Source: Treponema primitia ZAS-1
Lineage (GTDB): Bacteria; Spirochaetota; Spirochaetia; Treponematales; Breznakiellaceae
NCBI RefSeq assembly: GCF_000297095.1
Contig: NZ_AEEA01000025.1
Coordinates: 1-64,000 of the forward strand
Direction: 5' to 3'
DNA length: 64,000 nucleotides
Numbering within the stretch: the stretch's first letter is position 1; the number at the start of each line of letters is the position of its first letter. The notes under the pieces are model-generated. The model saw only the letters and a program-made list of their open reading frames with translations. It had not been told where the DNA came from and made no database searches. Made by a program: the position numbers and the translations under genes. Positions 9,220 to 16,200 of the stretch are shown here, in pieces.

Positions 9220-10129
9220 GTTCACCCCCCTGTACAGAGGCTTGCTGCACACGCTTATTGCGGGTACGGAAAAGCCGCCTGAGCTGCGGAGCGGCAAGGG
9301 CTATGGTCACAATTACTGCGGATAAGAACCGGAGCATATAGGCGGGGAAAAAATTCAGCCACAACACAAGGGCTATCAAAAGACGGTAAATCACCGCGCC
9401 GGCGGCGGCGGCAACAAGCCCGCCGCTCAAGGAACGCAGCCGAAACAACGTTTCTCCGATGATCACCGAGGCAAGCCCGATGATAACGATACCCGTACCG
9501 GCGTTAATGTCCGCGTAGCCCTGGTACTGCGCAAGGAAAGCCCCGGACAGGCCGATAAACCCGTTGGCAAGGGCAATTGCCGCGATACGCATGGTATCGG
9601 CGTTAATCGAGGAGGCGCGTACCATTTTTTCGTTGCTGCCGGTGGCGCGGATACGCAGGCCCACTGCGGTCTTAAAAAACCATGCCAGTACCGCGATAGA
9701 CGTCAGGCATATCGCCAGGGTAATCCCCAGGCGGACAAACTGTTTCGCACCCGGCGGAAAGCTTTGTTGTACAAGAGAAAAAAGCGTCCCATGGCCAAGC
9801 AATGAAATATTCGGCGTCCCCTGCATCACCAAAAGATTGATACTGTACAGGCCGGTCATGGTTAGTATGCCGGAAAGGATGGGGTGGATGCCCGCCTTTG
9901 TCTGCAAAAGCCCGGTAACAATGCCTGCAGCGGCGCCGAACAGGAGCCCCGCGAACAGCCCCAAAAACGGATGCCCCGCCACGGCGCACACCGCCGAAAC
10001 GCTCATACCAAGGGTAAAACTCCCGTCCGCCGTCAGGTCCGGTGTATTCATCACCCGGAAGGCGATAAACACACCGAGCGCCAAAAGGGAGTAGATACAC
10101 CCAAGCTGCAAAGAACCAAGGATGTTCAT
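9212..10129 (-). CDS. ABC transporter permease (TrpY-like, BPD_transp_2)
   Basis: Hydrophobic inner-membrane protein of 305 residues with eight or so membrane segments, of the branched-chain amino acid/LivH-like superfamily. It starts MNILGSLQLGCIYSLLALGVFIAFRVMNTPDLTADGSFTLG, characteristic of permeases encoded with PF04392 binding proteins. The start lies two bases after the stop of the binding-protein gene, and its 3' end overlaps the ATPase start, so all three are one operon. The tail after the last membrane segment is basic (RRLFRTRNKR). Confidence 0.88.
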   Translation of the reverse strand: MNILGSLQLGCIYSLLALGVFIAFRVMNTPDLTADGSFTLGMSVSAVCAVAGHPFLGLFAGLLFGAAAGIVTGLLQTKAGIHPILSGILTMTGLYSINLLVMQGTPNISLLGHGTLFSLVQQSFPPGAKQFVRLGITLAICLTSIAVLAWFFKTAVGLRIRATGSNEKMVRASSINADTMRIAAIALANGFIGLSGAFLAQYQGYADINAGTGIVIIGLASVIIGETLFRLRSLSGGLVAAAAGAVIYRLLIALVLWLNFFPAYMLRFLSAVIVTIALAAPQLRRLFRTRNKRVQQASVQGGEHA

Positions 10130-10131
10130 GC

Positions 10132-11121
10132 TTAATTCCCAATCAATGTTGCGGAAGCAAATTCAGCCGGGATTGTAACACCGATTGTATCCGCCGTCTT
10201 CTTGTTAATAATAGTATAAAGCGTATCAAAGGTGACTGCCGGCATGTCCGCAATCGCCGTCCCTTCCAAATACTGGATCACCATATCTGCGGAGCGTGCG
10301 CCGATAAGGGCGTCGCTGATTCCCACCGTGGCAAGAGCGCCGCTGTTTACGTGGGCAAGCGCTGTCCCGTACACCGGAATCTTCCGGCCATTCGCCGCTT
10401 CAACAACCTGGGGCATGGCGGAAACTACCATTGAATCATTGGGAATAAAAAAGGCGTCAATCCTGGGCGCAAGGGCTTCCGCCGCCTGCTGTACCTCCGA
10501 CGAATTGGTTACCATGATTTCCTGATATGCGACACCCGTAGATTCAAGATACTCCTTCGCCTTGTTGACCGTTGAAACCGCGTTCACCTCACCAAAATTG
10601 TAAATCATGCCATAGCGTTTAATACCGGGGCTCAGTTTATCCGCAAGCTTAAAAAGTTCACTCACCGGAATAAAGTTTGATGTCCCCGTGGCATTTTTGT
10701 CAGGTTTTGCCATGGACGTAAGAACACCCGCCGCAACCGGATCGGCCACCGAAATAAAGATATTCGGAATACCGCTTTCCAGATTAACAAAGGCCTGGGT
10801 CGCCGGCGTTGCCAGGGTTACCACCACATCGTACTTCCCATTCCCCATTTCCTGGCAAATGGTGTTCAGCGTACCGGTATCGCCCTGGGCATCCTTATAA
10901 TTGATCGTAAGCCGGTCCTCGCCATACCCCCGCTCCGCCATACGCGCGTAAAACCCGTCGCGCATCTCTTTGAAGGTAACGTTGTCGATAAGCTGGATAA
11001 ACCCGATAGAATACCGCTTCGCGGCAACAGCCCCCGGCGCAGCCCCGTCCTTTTTCGCACAACCGCCCAATACCATACCCGCCAGCAAGATGCCACAAAC
11101 TAACCTATAAACCGCTTTCAT
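10132..11121 (-). CDS. ABC transporter substrate-binding lipoprotein (TrpX-like, PF04392)
   Basis: Binding protein of the ABC_sub_bind type. A lipoprotein signal ends VLGGC at Cys21. The mature protein reads YSIGFIQLIDNVTFKEMRDGFYARMAERGY, followed by VTLATPATQAF and NIFISVADPVAAG, the hallmark segments of this family. 329 residues. First gene of the operon running to 8419. Relatives have been linked to tryptophan or other aromatic amino acid uptake, and others to unrelated ligands, so I leave the substrate open. No T-box or other recognisable leader is present in the 200 bases upstream. Confidence 0.88.
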   Translation of the reverse strand: MKAVYRLVCGILLAGMVLGGCAKKDGAAPGAVAAKRYSIGFIQLIDNVTFKEMRDGFYARMAERGYGEDRLTINYKDAQGDTGTLNTICQEMGNGKYDVVVTLATPATQAFVNLESGIPNIFISVADPVAAGVLTSMAKPDKNATGTSNFIPVSELFKLADKLSPGIKRYGMIYNFGEVNAVSTVNKAKEYLESTGVAYQEIMVTNSSEVQQAAEALAPRIDAFFIPNDSMVVSAMPQVVEAANGRKIPVYGTALAHVNSGALATVGISDALIGARSADMVIQYLEGTAIADMPAVTFDTLYTIINKKTADTIGVTIPAEFASATLIGN

Positions 11122-11325
11122 AAGATACTCCTATAATAATCTTTTTACGTTACTATACATAGAAACAATATACCAAAAATATACTCCTGTCAAGCGCCAT
11201 TTTGCTGCCCTCAGGAATTCAAGCACGGACCTCACGGACTAATTAATGAACGATTTTTACTATATTTTGCCCCGACTTCATACAGCGTATACAATTTTAT
11301 TAGACGAAGTACCACTGTACTTTAT
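11122..11325. other. AT-rich intergenic region beside the toxin-antitoxin pair
   Basis: Upstream region of the TrpX-like operon on its right side and downstream flank of the toxin gene. It contains TTAGACGAA at 11300-11308, which is the inverse of TTCGTCTAA at 12004-12012 on the far side of the toxin-antitoxin pair. No coding frame or RNA gene recognised. Confidence 0.4.
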
Positions 11326-11661
11326 TCATTGAATTTTTCCATCTATGATCTTTTTATATAATATTTCTTCCAAATCTCTCCTTCCATCAATTACTGAAAT
11401 AATATTTATGGTATCTTTTCCAATTTTGTAATATACTATCCAATGTTCTATTGCTATTTGTAAATATTCATTTATTCCCATATCTTTTAACAATGATACT
11501 GGCCTTCCAATTCTTGGCATATCCTTTAATTTTTTAACTTGGAAATTTATTTTTGTAGATATTTTTCGTGCAACGTTTATGCCTACATTATATTTATACC
11601 ATGAGATAATTTCAATTAATTCCTCCCCTGCGTCTTTTGACCAGCTGATTTTATATTTCAT
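11326..11661 (-). CDS. ParE/RelE-family toxin
   Basis: Small toxin of the RelE/ParE superfamily, 111 residues. The sequence MKYKISWSKDAGEELIEIISWYK, the central LKDMGINEYLQIAIEHWIVYYKI and the strand INIISVIDGRRDLEEIL fit the compact ParE fold with its conserved Arg near the C-terminus. The gene is very AT-rich compared with its GC-rich neighbours, which suggests acquisition. It starts four bases after the antitoxin stop. A paralogue with the same block (LKDIGINDIYQL, NPWIVYYKI, LDGRRNIE) is at 52670-52975. Members of the superfamily poison either gyrase or ribosome-bound mRNA; which applies here cannot be read from sequence. Confidence 0.85.
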   Translation of the reverse strand: MKYKISWSKDAGEELIEIISWYKYNVGINVARKISTKINFQVKKLKDMPRIGRPVSLLKDMGINEYLQIAIEHWIVYYKIGKDTINIISVIDGRRDLEEILYKKIIDGKIQ

Positions 11662-11665
11662 TTTT

Positions 11666-11938
11666 TCAGCCTAATATTTTTTCTATTTTTTTGTCCATTT
11701 CTTCTTCAGTAAATGTTCTTCCATTTTTTATATCATTTTCACCAATAGATAATATTTTCAGTAAATTCAAAGCATCCATTATATTTTGATAATGATTTAC
11801 ATTCATCAACACAGCCTGCGCCTCTCCGTTTTGAGTTATAACCACAGGGCTATTCTTTTCTTTCAATTGCTTAAAAACATCAGCCGTATGTGCTTTAACG
11901 TAAGATATTGGTCTAATATCCTTGACTAAATTTATCAT
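11666..11938 (-). CDS. Phd/YefM-family antitoxin
   Basis: Antitoxin of 90 residues that should bind the adjacent toxin and repress the shared promoter. Its N-terminal part DIRPISYVKAHTADVF followed by PVVITQNGEAQAVLM is the typical Phd/YefM DNA-binding module, and the C-terminal acidic helix (FTEEEMDKKIEKIL) would wrap the toxin. AT-rich like the toxin. It is the first gene of the pair, preceded by a promoter with a perfect palindrome over its -10. The module is paralogous to the antitoxin at 52389-52673 (shared PISYVKAH and SPVVITQNGEA blocks). Confidence 0.88.
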   Translation of the reverse strand: MINLVKDIRPISYVKAHTADVFKQLKEKNSPVVITQNGEAQAVLMNVNHYQNIMDALNLLKILSIGENDIKNGRTFTEEEMDKKIEKILG

Positions 11939-11957
11939 TCTTTACCACCTATACTTT

Positions 11958-11988
11958 ATATGGTACCATATTTAGTTTATCTTGTCAA
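11958..11988 (-). promoter_or_regulatory. toxin-antitoxin promoter with palindromic operator
   Basis: On the minus strand a TTGACA -35 (11983-11988), a 17-base spacer and TACCAT as -10 (11960-11965) precede the antitoxin gene. The -10 is embedded in the perfect 14-bp palindrome ATATGGTACCATAT at 11958-11971, a natural site for autorepression by the Phd-type antitoxin. Confidence 0.6.
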
Positions 11989-12023
11989 AATTCTTGGCGA
12001 TATTTCGTCTAAATTATTCTTAT

Positions 12024-13460
12024 TTAAACCCGGCTATAGTTCGGCGCTTCCTGGGTGATAGTCACATCGTGGGCGTGGCTTTCCTTCAACCCCGCGGAGG
12101 TGATCCGTATGAAATTACGGTATGTCTTAAGATCCTCAATGGTCTTGCACCCGCAGTAACCCATGCCCTTGCGGAGGCCGGACACCAGCTGATGAAGGTA
12201 ACTCCGCATTTCTCCCTTATAGGGAACCCGGCCTTCAATGCCCTCGGGTACCGGTGTTTCATCCTTGGTTATCTGATACCGGTCGCCGGAACCATCGCTG
12301 ATGGCGCCTAGGCTGCCCATGCCCCGGTATTCCTTGTAGATCCTGCCGTCATAGATAATCTCACTGCCCGGCGCTTCCTTGAGCCCCGCAAAAAGGTTCC
12401 CTACCATCACCACACTGGCCCCGGCGCCGATAGCTTTGGTGATATCGCCGGAAAACTTAATCCCCCCATCGGCAATAACCGGTATGCCGTGTTTCGCCCC
12501 CTCTTCGGCGCAGTCCCAAACCGCGGTGAACTGGGGCACCCCCACGCCGGCCACAACCCGGGTGGTACAGATCGAGCCCGGGCCTATCCCCACCTTTACG
12601 GCGTCCGCTCCGGCCTCAATAAGCCTGCGGGTACCTTCTTTGGAAGCCACATTCCCGCCCACAACCGGGATGCCGAACTGTTCTTTTATACCCCGTACCG
12701 CATCCATAACGTTCTTCGAATCCCCGTGAGCAGTATCCAGAACCACAAAATCTACCTTGGCGTTTTTGAGGAGGGGCATACGTACCGGATAATCCATAGG
12801 GGAAACCGCCGCTCCCACGATGAGCCGCCCTCCCTTATCGGTGGCCGCCTTGGGGTAACGGGCGTGCTTCTCCATATCCTTAACGGTGATTAGCCCTGTA
12901 AGCAGTCCCTTGGCGTCAACCACGGGCAGCTTTTCAATCCTATGCTTATCAAACTTATCTCGGGCGCTGGAAACCGTGGGGGTCCCCTGCTCCGTTACCG
13001 GATCCCTGGTCATTACATCCGCCACCGCCTGGGTATCATCCTGGCAGAACCGAAGGTCCCGGTTGGTGATAATCCCCACCAGCTGCCCCTCCTGGTTCAG
13101 TACCGGCATCCCGGAAACCCGGAACTTATCCCGCAGGATCTTTACATCCCGGATCAGGGCATTTTCCAGCACCGTAACCGGGGAATCGATAATCCAGTTG
13201 AGGTAGCGTTTTACCTTGGACACCTGCTGAGCCTGTTCCTCGGGGTTCAGATTTCGGTGTATCACCCCGGCGCCCCCTTCCAGGGCAATGGCAATGGCCA
13301 GCTTTTCTTCGGTCACCGTATCCATGGCCGAAGAAATGATGGGTACATTCAGGTCCACACCGGCGCATAGGGTGGTACGCACATCGCAATCCTTAGGCAG
13401 GATATCCGAGTACCCCGGAAAGAGCAGGACATCATCGTAGGATAGGGCTTCTACAAACAT
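12024..13460 (-). CDS. guaB: IMP dehydrogenase
   Basis: Oxidises IMP to XMP with NAD+, the committed step to GMP. The catalytic loop is GPGSICTTRVVAGVGVPQ with the active-site Cys, and the Bateman module of two CBS domains is present between about residues 90 and 205 (SPVTVLENALIRDV to MEKHARYPKAATD). 478 residues, slightly shorter than the usual 485-490 but complete, with the flap segment YRGMGSLGAI. It lies 27 bases downstream of purB on the same strand and is probably co-transcribed. Confidence 0.97.
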   Translation of the reverse strand: MFVEALSYDDVLLFPGYSDILPKDCDVRTTLCAGVDLNVPIISSAMDTVTEEKLAIAIALEGGAGVIHRNLNPEEQAQQVSKVKRYLNWIIDSPVTVLENALIRDVKILRDKFRVSGMPVLNQEGQLVGIITNRDLRFCQDDTQAVADVMTRDPVTEQGTPTVSSARDKFDKHRIEKLPVVDAKGLLTGLITVKDMEKHARYPKAATDKGGRLIVGAAVSPMDYPVRMPLLKNAKVDFVVLDTAHGDSKNVMDAVRGIKEQFGIPVVGGNVASKEGTRRLIEAGADAVKVGIGPGSICTTRVVAGVGVPQFTAVWDCAEEGAKHGIPVIADGGIKFSGDITKAIGAGASVVMVGNLFAGLKEAPGSEIIYDGRIYKEYRGMGSLGAISDGSGDRYQITKDETPVPEGIEGRVPYKGEMRSYLHQLVSGLRKGMGYCGCKTIEDLKTYRNFIRITSAGLKESHAHDVTITQEAPNYSRV

Positions 13461-13487
13461 AGCTATAATCTCCCAAAAATAGTATTA

Positions 13488-14921
13488 CTAATTGATCATT
13501 AATTGCCTGTATTTTGCGGCTAAGGTTTTTGCCTTCTTTACCGCAAGACCGCAGTACCGTTCGGGCTTTTCAAAAAACGACAGGGCATCGGAAGCGGACG
13601 CCACAAGCCCCAGTTCCGCCATTTTGCCGCCAATCCGGGAAAGGACATCCCCCTCCTTTGTCAGGGCCGCAGCAAAACTAATGTTCTCTTTTTCCGCTGT
13701 CAGGGTGATCTTCCGTATCACCTCGTGGGCGTCGGAAACGCCGGTCTCCGCAAGAAGTATGTAGGCCGGTTCCGCGAGAACCCCGCCGGGAATGCCGGTC
13801 TCGCCCCGCAGGTTGCGGAGCAGCCGTTCCCGGTCCGCCCCCAGGCCTTGGATAACCGAGGCCATGCGGCTCACCGCCAGACAGAACCCCGCGGCATAGT
13901 CCGCTATAAAACGCTGGCTCGCCGAGTTGGACAGGTCCCGCTGGTGTTCGCTTATCTGGTCCATAAAGAAGGTTGTAACCCGGGGCATAAAAGCCTTCCA
14001 GAGGCTCTTAACGTGTTCCGAGTTCCAGGGATTCCGCTTCTGAGGCATGGTGGAAGACCCCACCTGGTCGGCGGAAAAGCCTTCCCGGAGTTCCCCTATT
14101 TCGCTTCGCTGAAGGTTCCGAAGGTCGTCCGCCAGATTGGCGATAATTCCAAAGGCAACGTTGTATTCCAGGAGGAGCCGCAAAAGATATTCGGGCTCCA
14201 CAAGCTGGGTAGCATGTTCAGAAGCTTCAAGCCCCAGACCGGCCAGGTAGAGCCGCTCCAGTTCCTCCGGATCCCGGACGATCATGCTGGTGGCATTGTA
14301 GGCCCCCACGGCACCCGCAAGTTTTCCCTTAAGCTGCCCCGAAAGGCGCTGTATTTCCAGGATCGACTTCCCCAGCCGGGATACGTATTCCGCAAAGGCA
14401 AAGCCCAGGGTGATAGGTACCGCATGCTGGCCGTGGGTACGCCCTACCTGGGGAGTTTCCGCCTCGCGCTCCGTAAAGTCGCAGAGCAGGAGTTCCAGTT
14501 TTTTTAACAGGGGGAGCGCCACTTCCCGGGTAACCCCGGTCATTCGATAAGAAAGGGCGGTGTCCAAAATATCCACACTGGTGGCGCCCAAATGCACCAG
14601 GGGCGCGGTTTCGGGGGGAACCTTGGTTTTAAGGACATTCACCAATGCCCGGATATTATGCTTTGTTTTTTCTTCTTCGGCGTAGACCTCCGCCGGATCG
14701 ATCTTCGCCCCAGCCGCTTCCAGGGAAGCTTTCAGGGCCGGCGTCAGACTGCCCCGGACGCTCAGGTGGGCAATAACCAGGGCTATCTCCGCCTTCACGC
14801 AGGAGGCTATCGATGCTTCCTCGGAAATCCAGGCGCTGAGGGAATCAAACAGATCTTTTTCAGAAATAGAATAACGATGATCTATCGGTGAAATGTTTTG
14901 GAAAATATTACGGGCTTCCAT
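13488..14921 (-). CDS. purB: adenylosuccinate lyase
   Basis: Cleaves adenylosuccinate to AMP and SAICAR to AICAR, serving both de novo synthesis and the AMP branch. The fumarate-lyase signature VGSSTMPQKRNP is clear, as are the active-site histidine segments GRTHGQHAVP and LVHLGATSVDILDT. 477 residues, typical. The start ATG (14919-14921) gives MEARNIFQNISPIDHRYS. The gene leads a purB-guaB pair. Together with purA-guaA at 696-3580 the window encodes every enzyme that divides IMP between AMP and GMP. Confidence 0.96.
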   Translation of the reverse strand: MEARNIFQNISPIDHRYSISEKDLFDSLSAWISEEASIASCVKAEIALVIAHLSVRGSLTPALKASLEAAGAKIDPAEVYAEEEKTKHNIRALVNVLKTKVPPETAPLVHLGATSVDILDTALSYRMTGVTREVALPLLKKLELLLCDFTEREAETPQVGRTHGQHAVPITLGFAFAEYVSRLGKSILEIQRLSGQLKGKLAGAVGAYNATSMIVRDPEELERLYLAGLGLEASEHATQLVEPEYLLRLLLEYNVAFGIIANLADDLRNLQRSEIGELREGFSADQVGSSTMPQKRNPWNSEHVKSLWKAFMPRVTTFFMDQISEHQRDLSNSASQRFIADYAAGFCLAVSRMASVIQGLGADRERLLRNLRGETGIPGGVLAEPAYILLAETGVSDAHEVIRKITLTAEKENISFAAALTKEGDVLSRIGGKMAELGLVASASDALSFFEKPERYCGLAVKKAKTLAAKYRQLMIN

Positions 14922-14971
14922 ACCAGACTATGGCACATAACAAAATTTATGTCCACTCCCCGTGAAATTGC

Positions 14972-16189
14972 TTAGAACCCCAGCTTCACATTCAGGGACA
15001 GTCCGGACAACAGGATACTGCGTACCAACTGGTCCGAAGCGCCACCGCCGGTACCACCGCCACCGGTGTCTTCCTCACCGAAGAATTGTTCATAGCCCCA
15101 GGGGATCGCAAATAATTTACTAAGGTTAATGGCAAGGTATTTTCCCTGGCCTATGCGCAGAGCGGGAAGCCCCGCATCAAGCAGCAGAAAGGCGGCCCCC
15201 AGTCCTTCAAATCGGAGGGGGGTTAGGTTTTCGCTGCCCTCAGCGCCGCCGAAGAGAACCGCCTTTTTATACTTGACCTTGGCGGAGACTTCCCCGCTGA
15301 ATCCGTGGACCGCCCCCAGAACCGCACGATACTGAAAGATCCTGCGGCGATAGTTTATATCAAGGGCGGCATACGCAAGGTGGGCGCTCAGGTCCGCATC
15401 TATATTGTAGAAACGGTAAGGGAAAAAAGAATAATGCTGGTTTACTGCGGTAACAGCGCCCTCAAGCTTCCCATCAGCGTAGAACCAGCCAAGGGTTCCC
15501 GCAAAAGCAAAGGGGGTTCTATCCAAGGAAAATTTGTAGAAAAGGGTAAAACAATCCAGCCTGGCATCCAAAAGACGCTCATCAAGGTGATTGAGAATGG
15601 CGGGCTCTGCAAAAAGATAGTTGAAATTCAGGGTATGCTGCTTGGTATACCCCAGGGATAATCCCAGGCTATGCAGGTCCGGAAGATCCGGTTTGCCAAA
15701 AAACCAGTAGAAACTGCCATTATCCCAGGAACCAAAACCATAAAGGTAGGAAGGCTCAATAGTAAAATAACCGGCATACGCGGGAACAGCCAGGCGGAAA
15801 TAGCCCACTTCCCCCCCATCGTTGTAAATTTCCATGCCGCCGGTAATGACATCAATGCGGGAATGTTGAAAAAACCCACCGTCCAAACGGAAACCTACCG
15901 GTTTTGTATCCACACCGCCGTGGAAGCCAAGGCCCCAACCATTCAGATCCGCCCAGGGTAGGGTAGAATGAAGTCCCGCCGCAGTAAGAGCGGTATAAAA
16001 GGGGATCTTGCCGCCGTATCGGTATGAAAACCCGCCCTGCCAATATCCGGATGCGCCGTCCTCTTCAACCCAGAGGGTACCGGTAGAACCGCTAAGGGAA
16101 AATCGTTCCCCGTCGGCGCAGAGAGGAAAACTGCAAAATAATAAAAGAAGCCCCAGCGCAATGGCCGGGGCTTCCTTACGGTCAAACAT
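14972..16189 (-). CDS. outer-membrane beta-barrel protein, unknown function
   Basis: I do not recognise a family. The 405-residue protein has an N-terminal signal peptide (hydrophobic core ALGLLLLFCSFPLCADG), then alternating strands rich in Tyr, Phe and Gly (for example SGYWQGGFSYRYGG, LNFNYLFAEPAI, DINYRRRIFQYRAVLGAVHGF), and it ends LSLNVKLGF with a terminal Phe, all as expected of an outer-membrane barrel. A Gly-rich low-complexity loop (GGGGTGGGA) lies near the C-terminus. It starts 11 bases after the FN3 lipoprotein gene, so the two are likely one operon and may work together at the cell surface. Confidence 0.7.
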   Translation of the reverse strand: MFDRKEAPAIALGLLLLFCSFPLCADGERFSLSGSTGTLWVEEDGASGYWQGGFSYRYGGKIPFYTALTAAGLHSTLPWADLNGWGLGFHGGVDTKPVGFRLDGGFFQHSRIDVITGGMEIYNDGGEVGYFRLAVPAYAGYFTIEPSYLYGFGSWDNGSFYWFFGKPDLPDLHSLGLSLGYTKQHTLNFNYLFAEPAILNHLDERLLDARLDCFTLFYKFSLDRTPFAFAGTLGWFYADGKLEGAVTAVNQHYSFFPYRFYNIDADLSAHLAYAALDINYRRRIFQYRAVLGAVHGFSGEVSAKVKYKKAVLFGGAEGSENLTPLRFEGLGAAFLLLDAGLPALRIGQGKYLAINLSKLFAIPWGYEQFFGEEDTGGGGTGGGASDQLVRSILLSGLSLNVKLGF

Positions 16190-16200
16190 ACCCGGAAATT

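Noticed and set aside
9220..9297. Upstream ATG for the TrpZ-like ATPase
   Set aside because: The extra 26 residues have no ABC similarity and lie in the permease gene; the ATG at 9219 overlaps the permease stop in the usual way.
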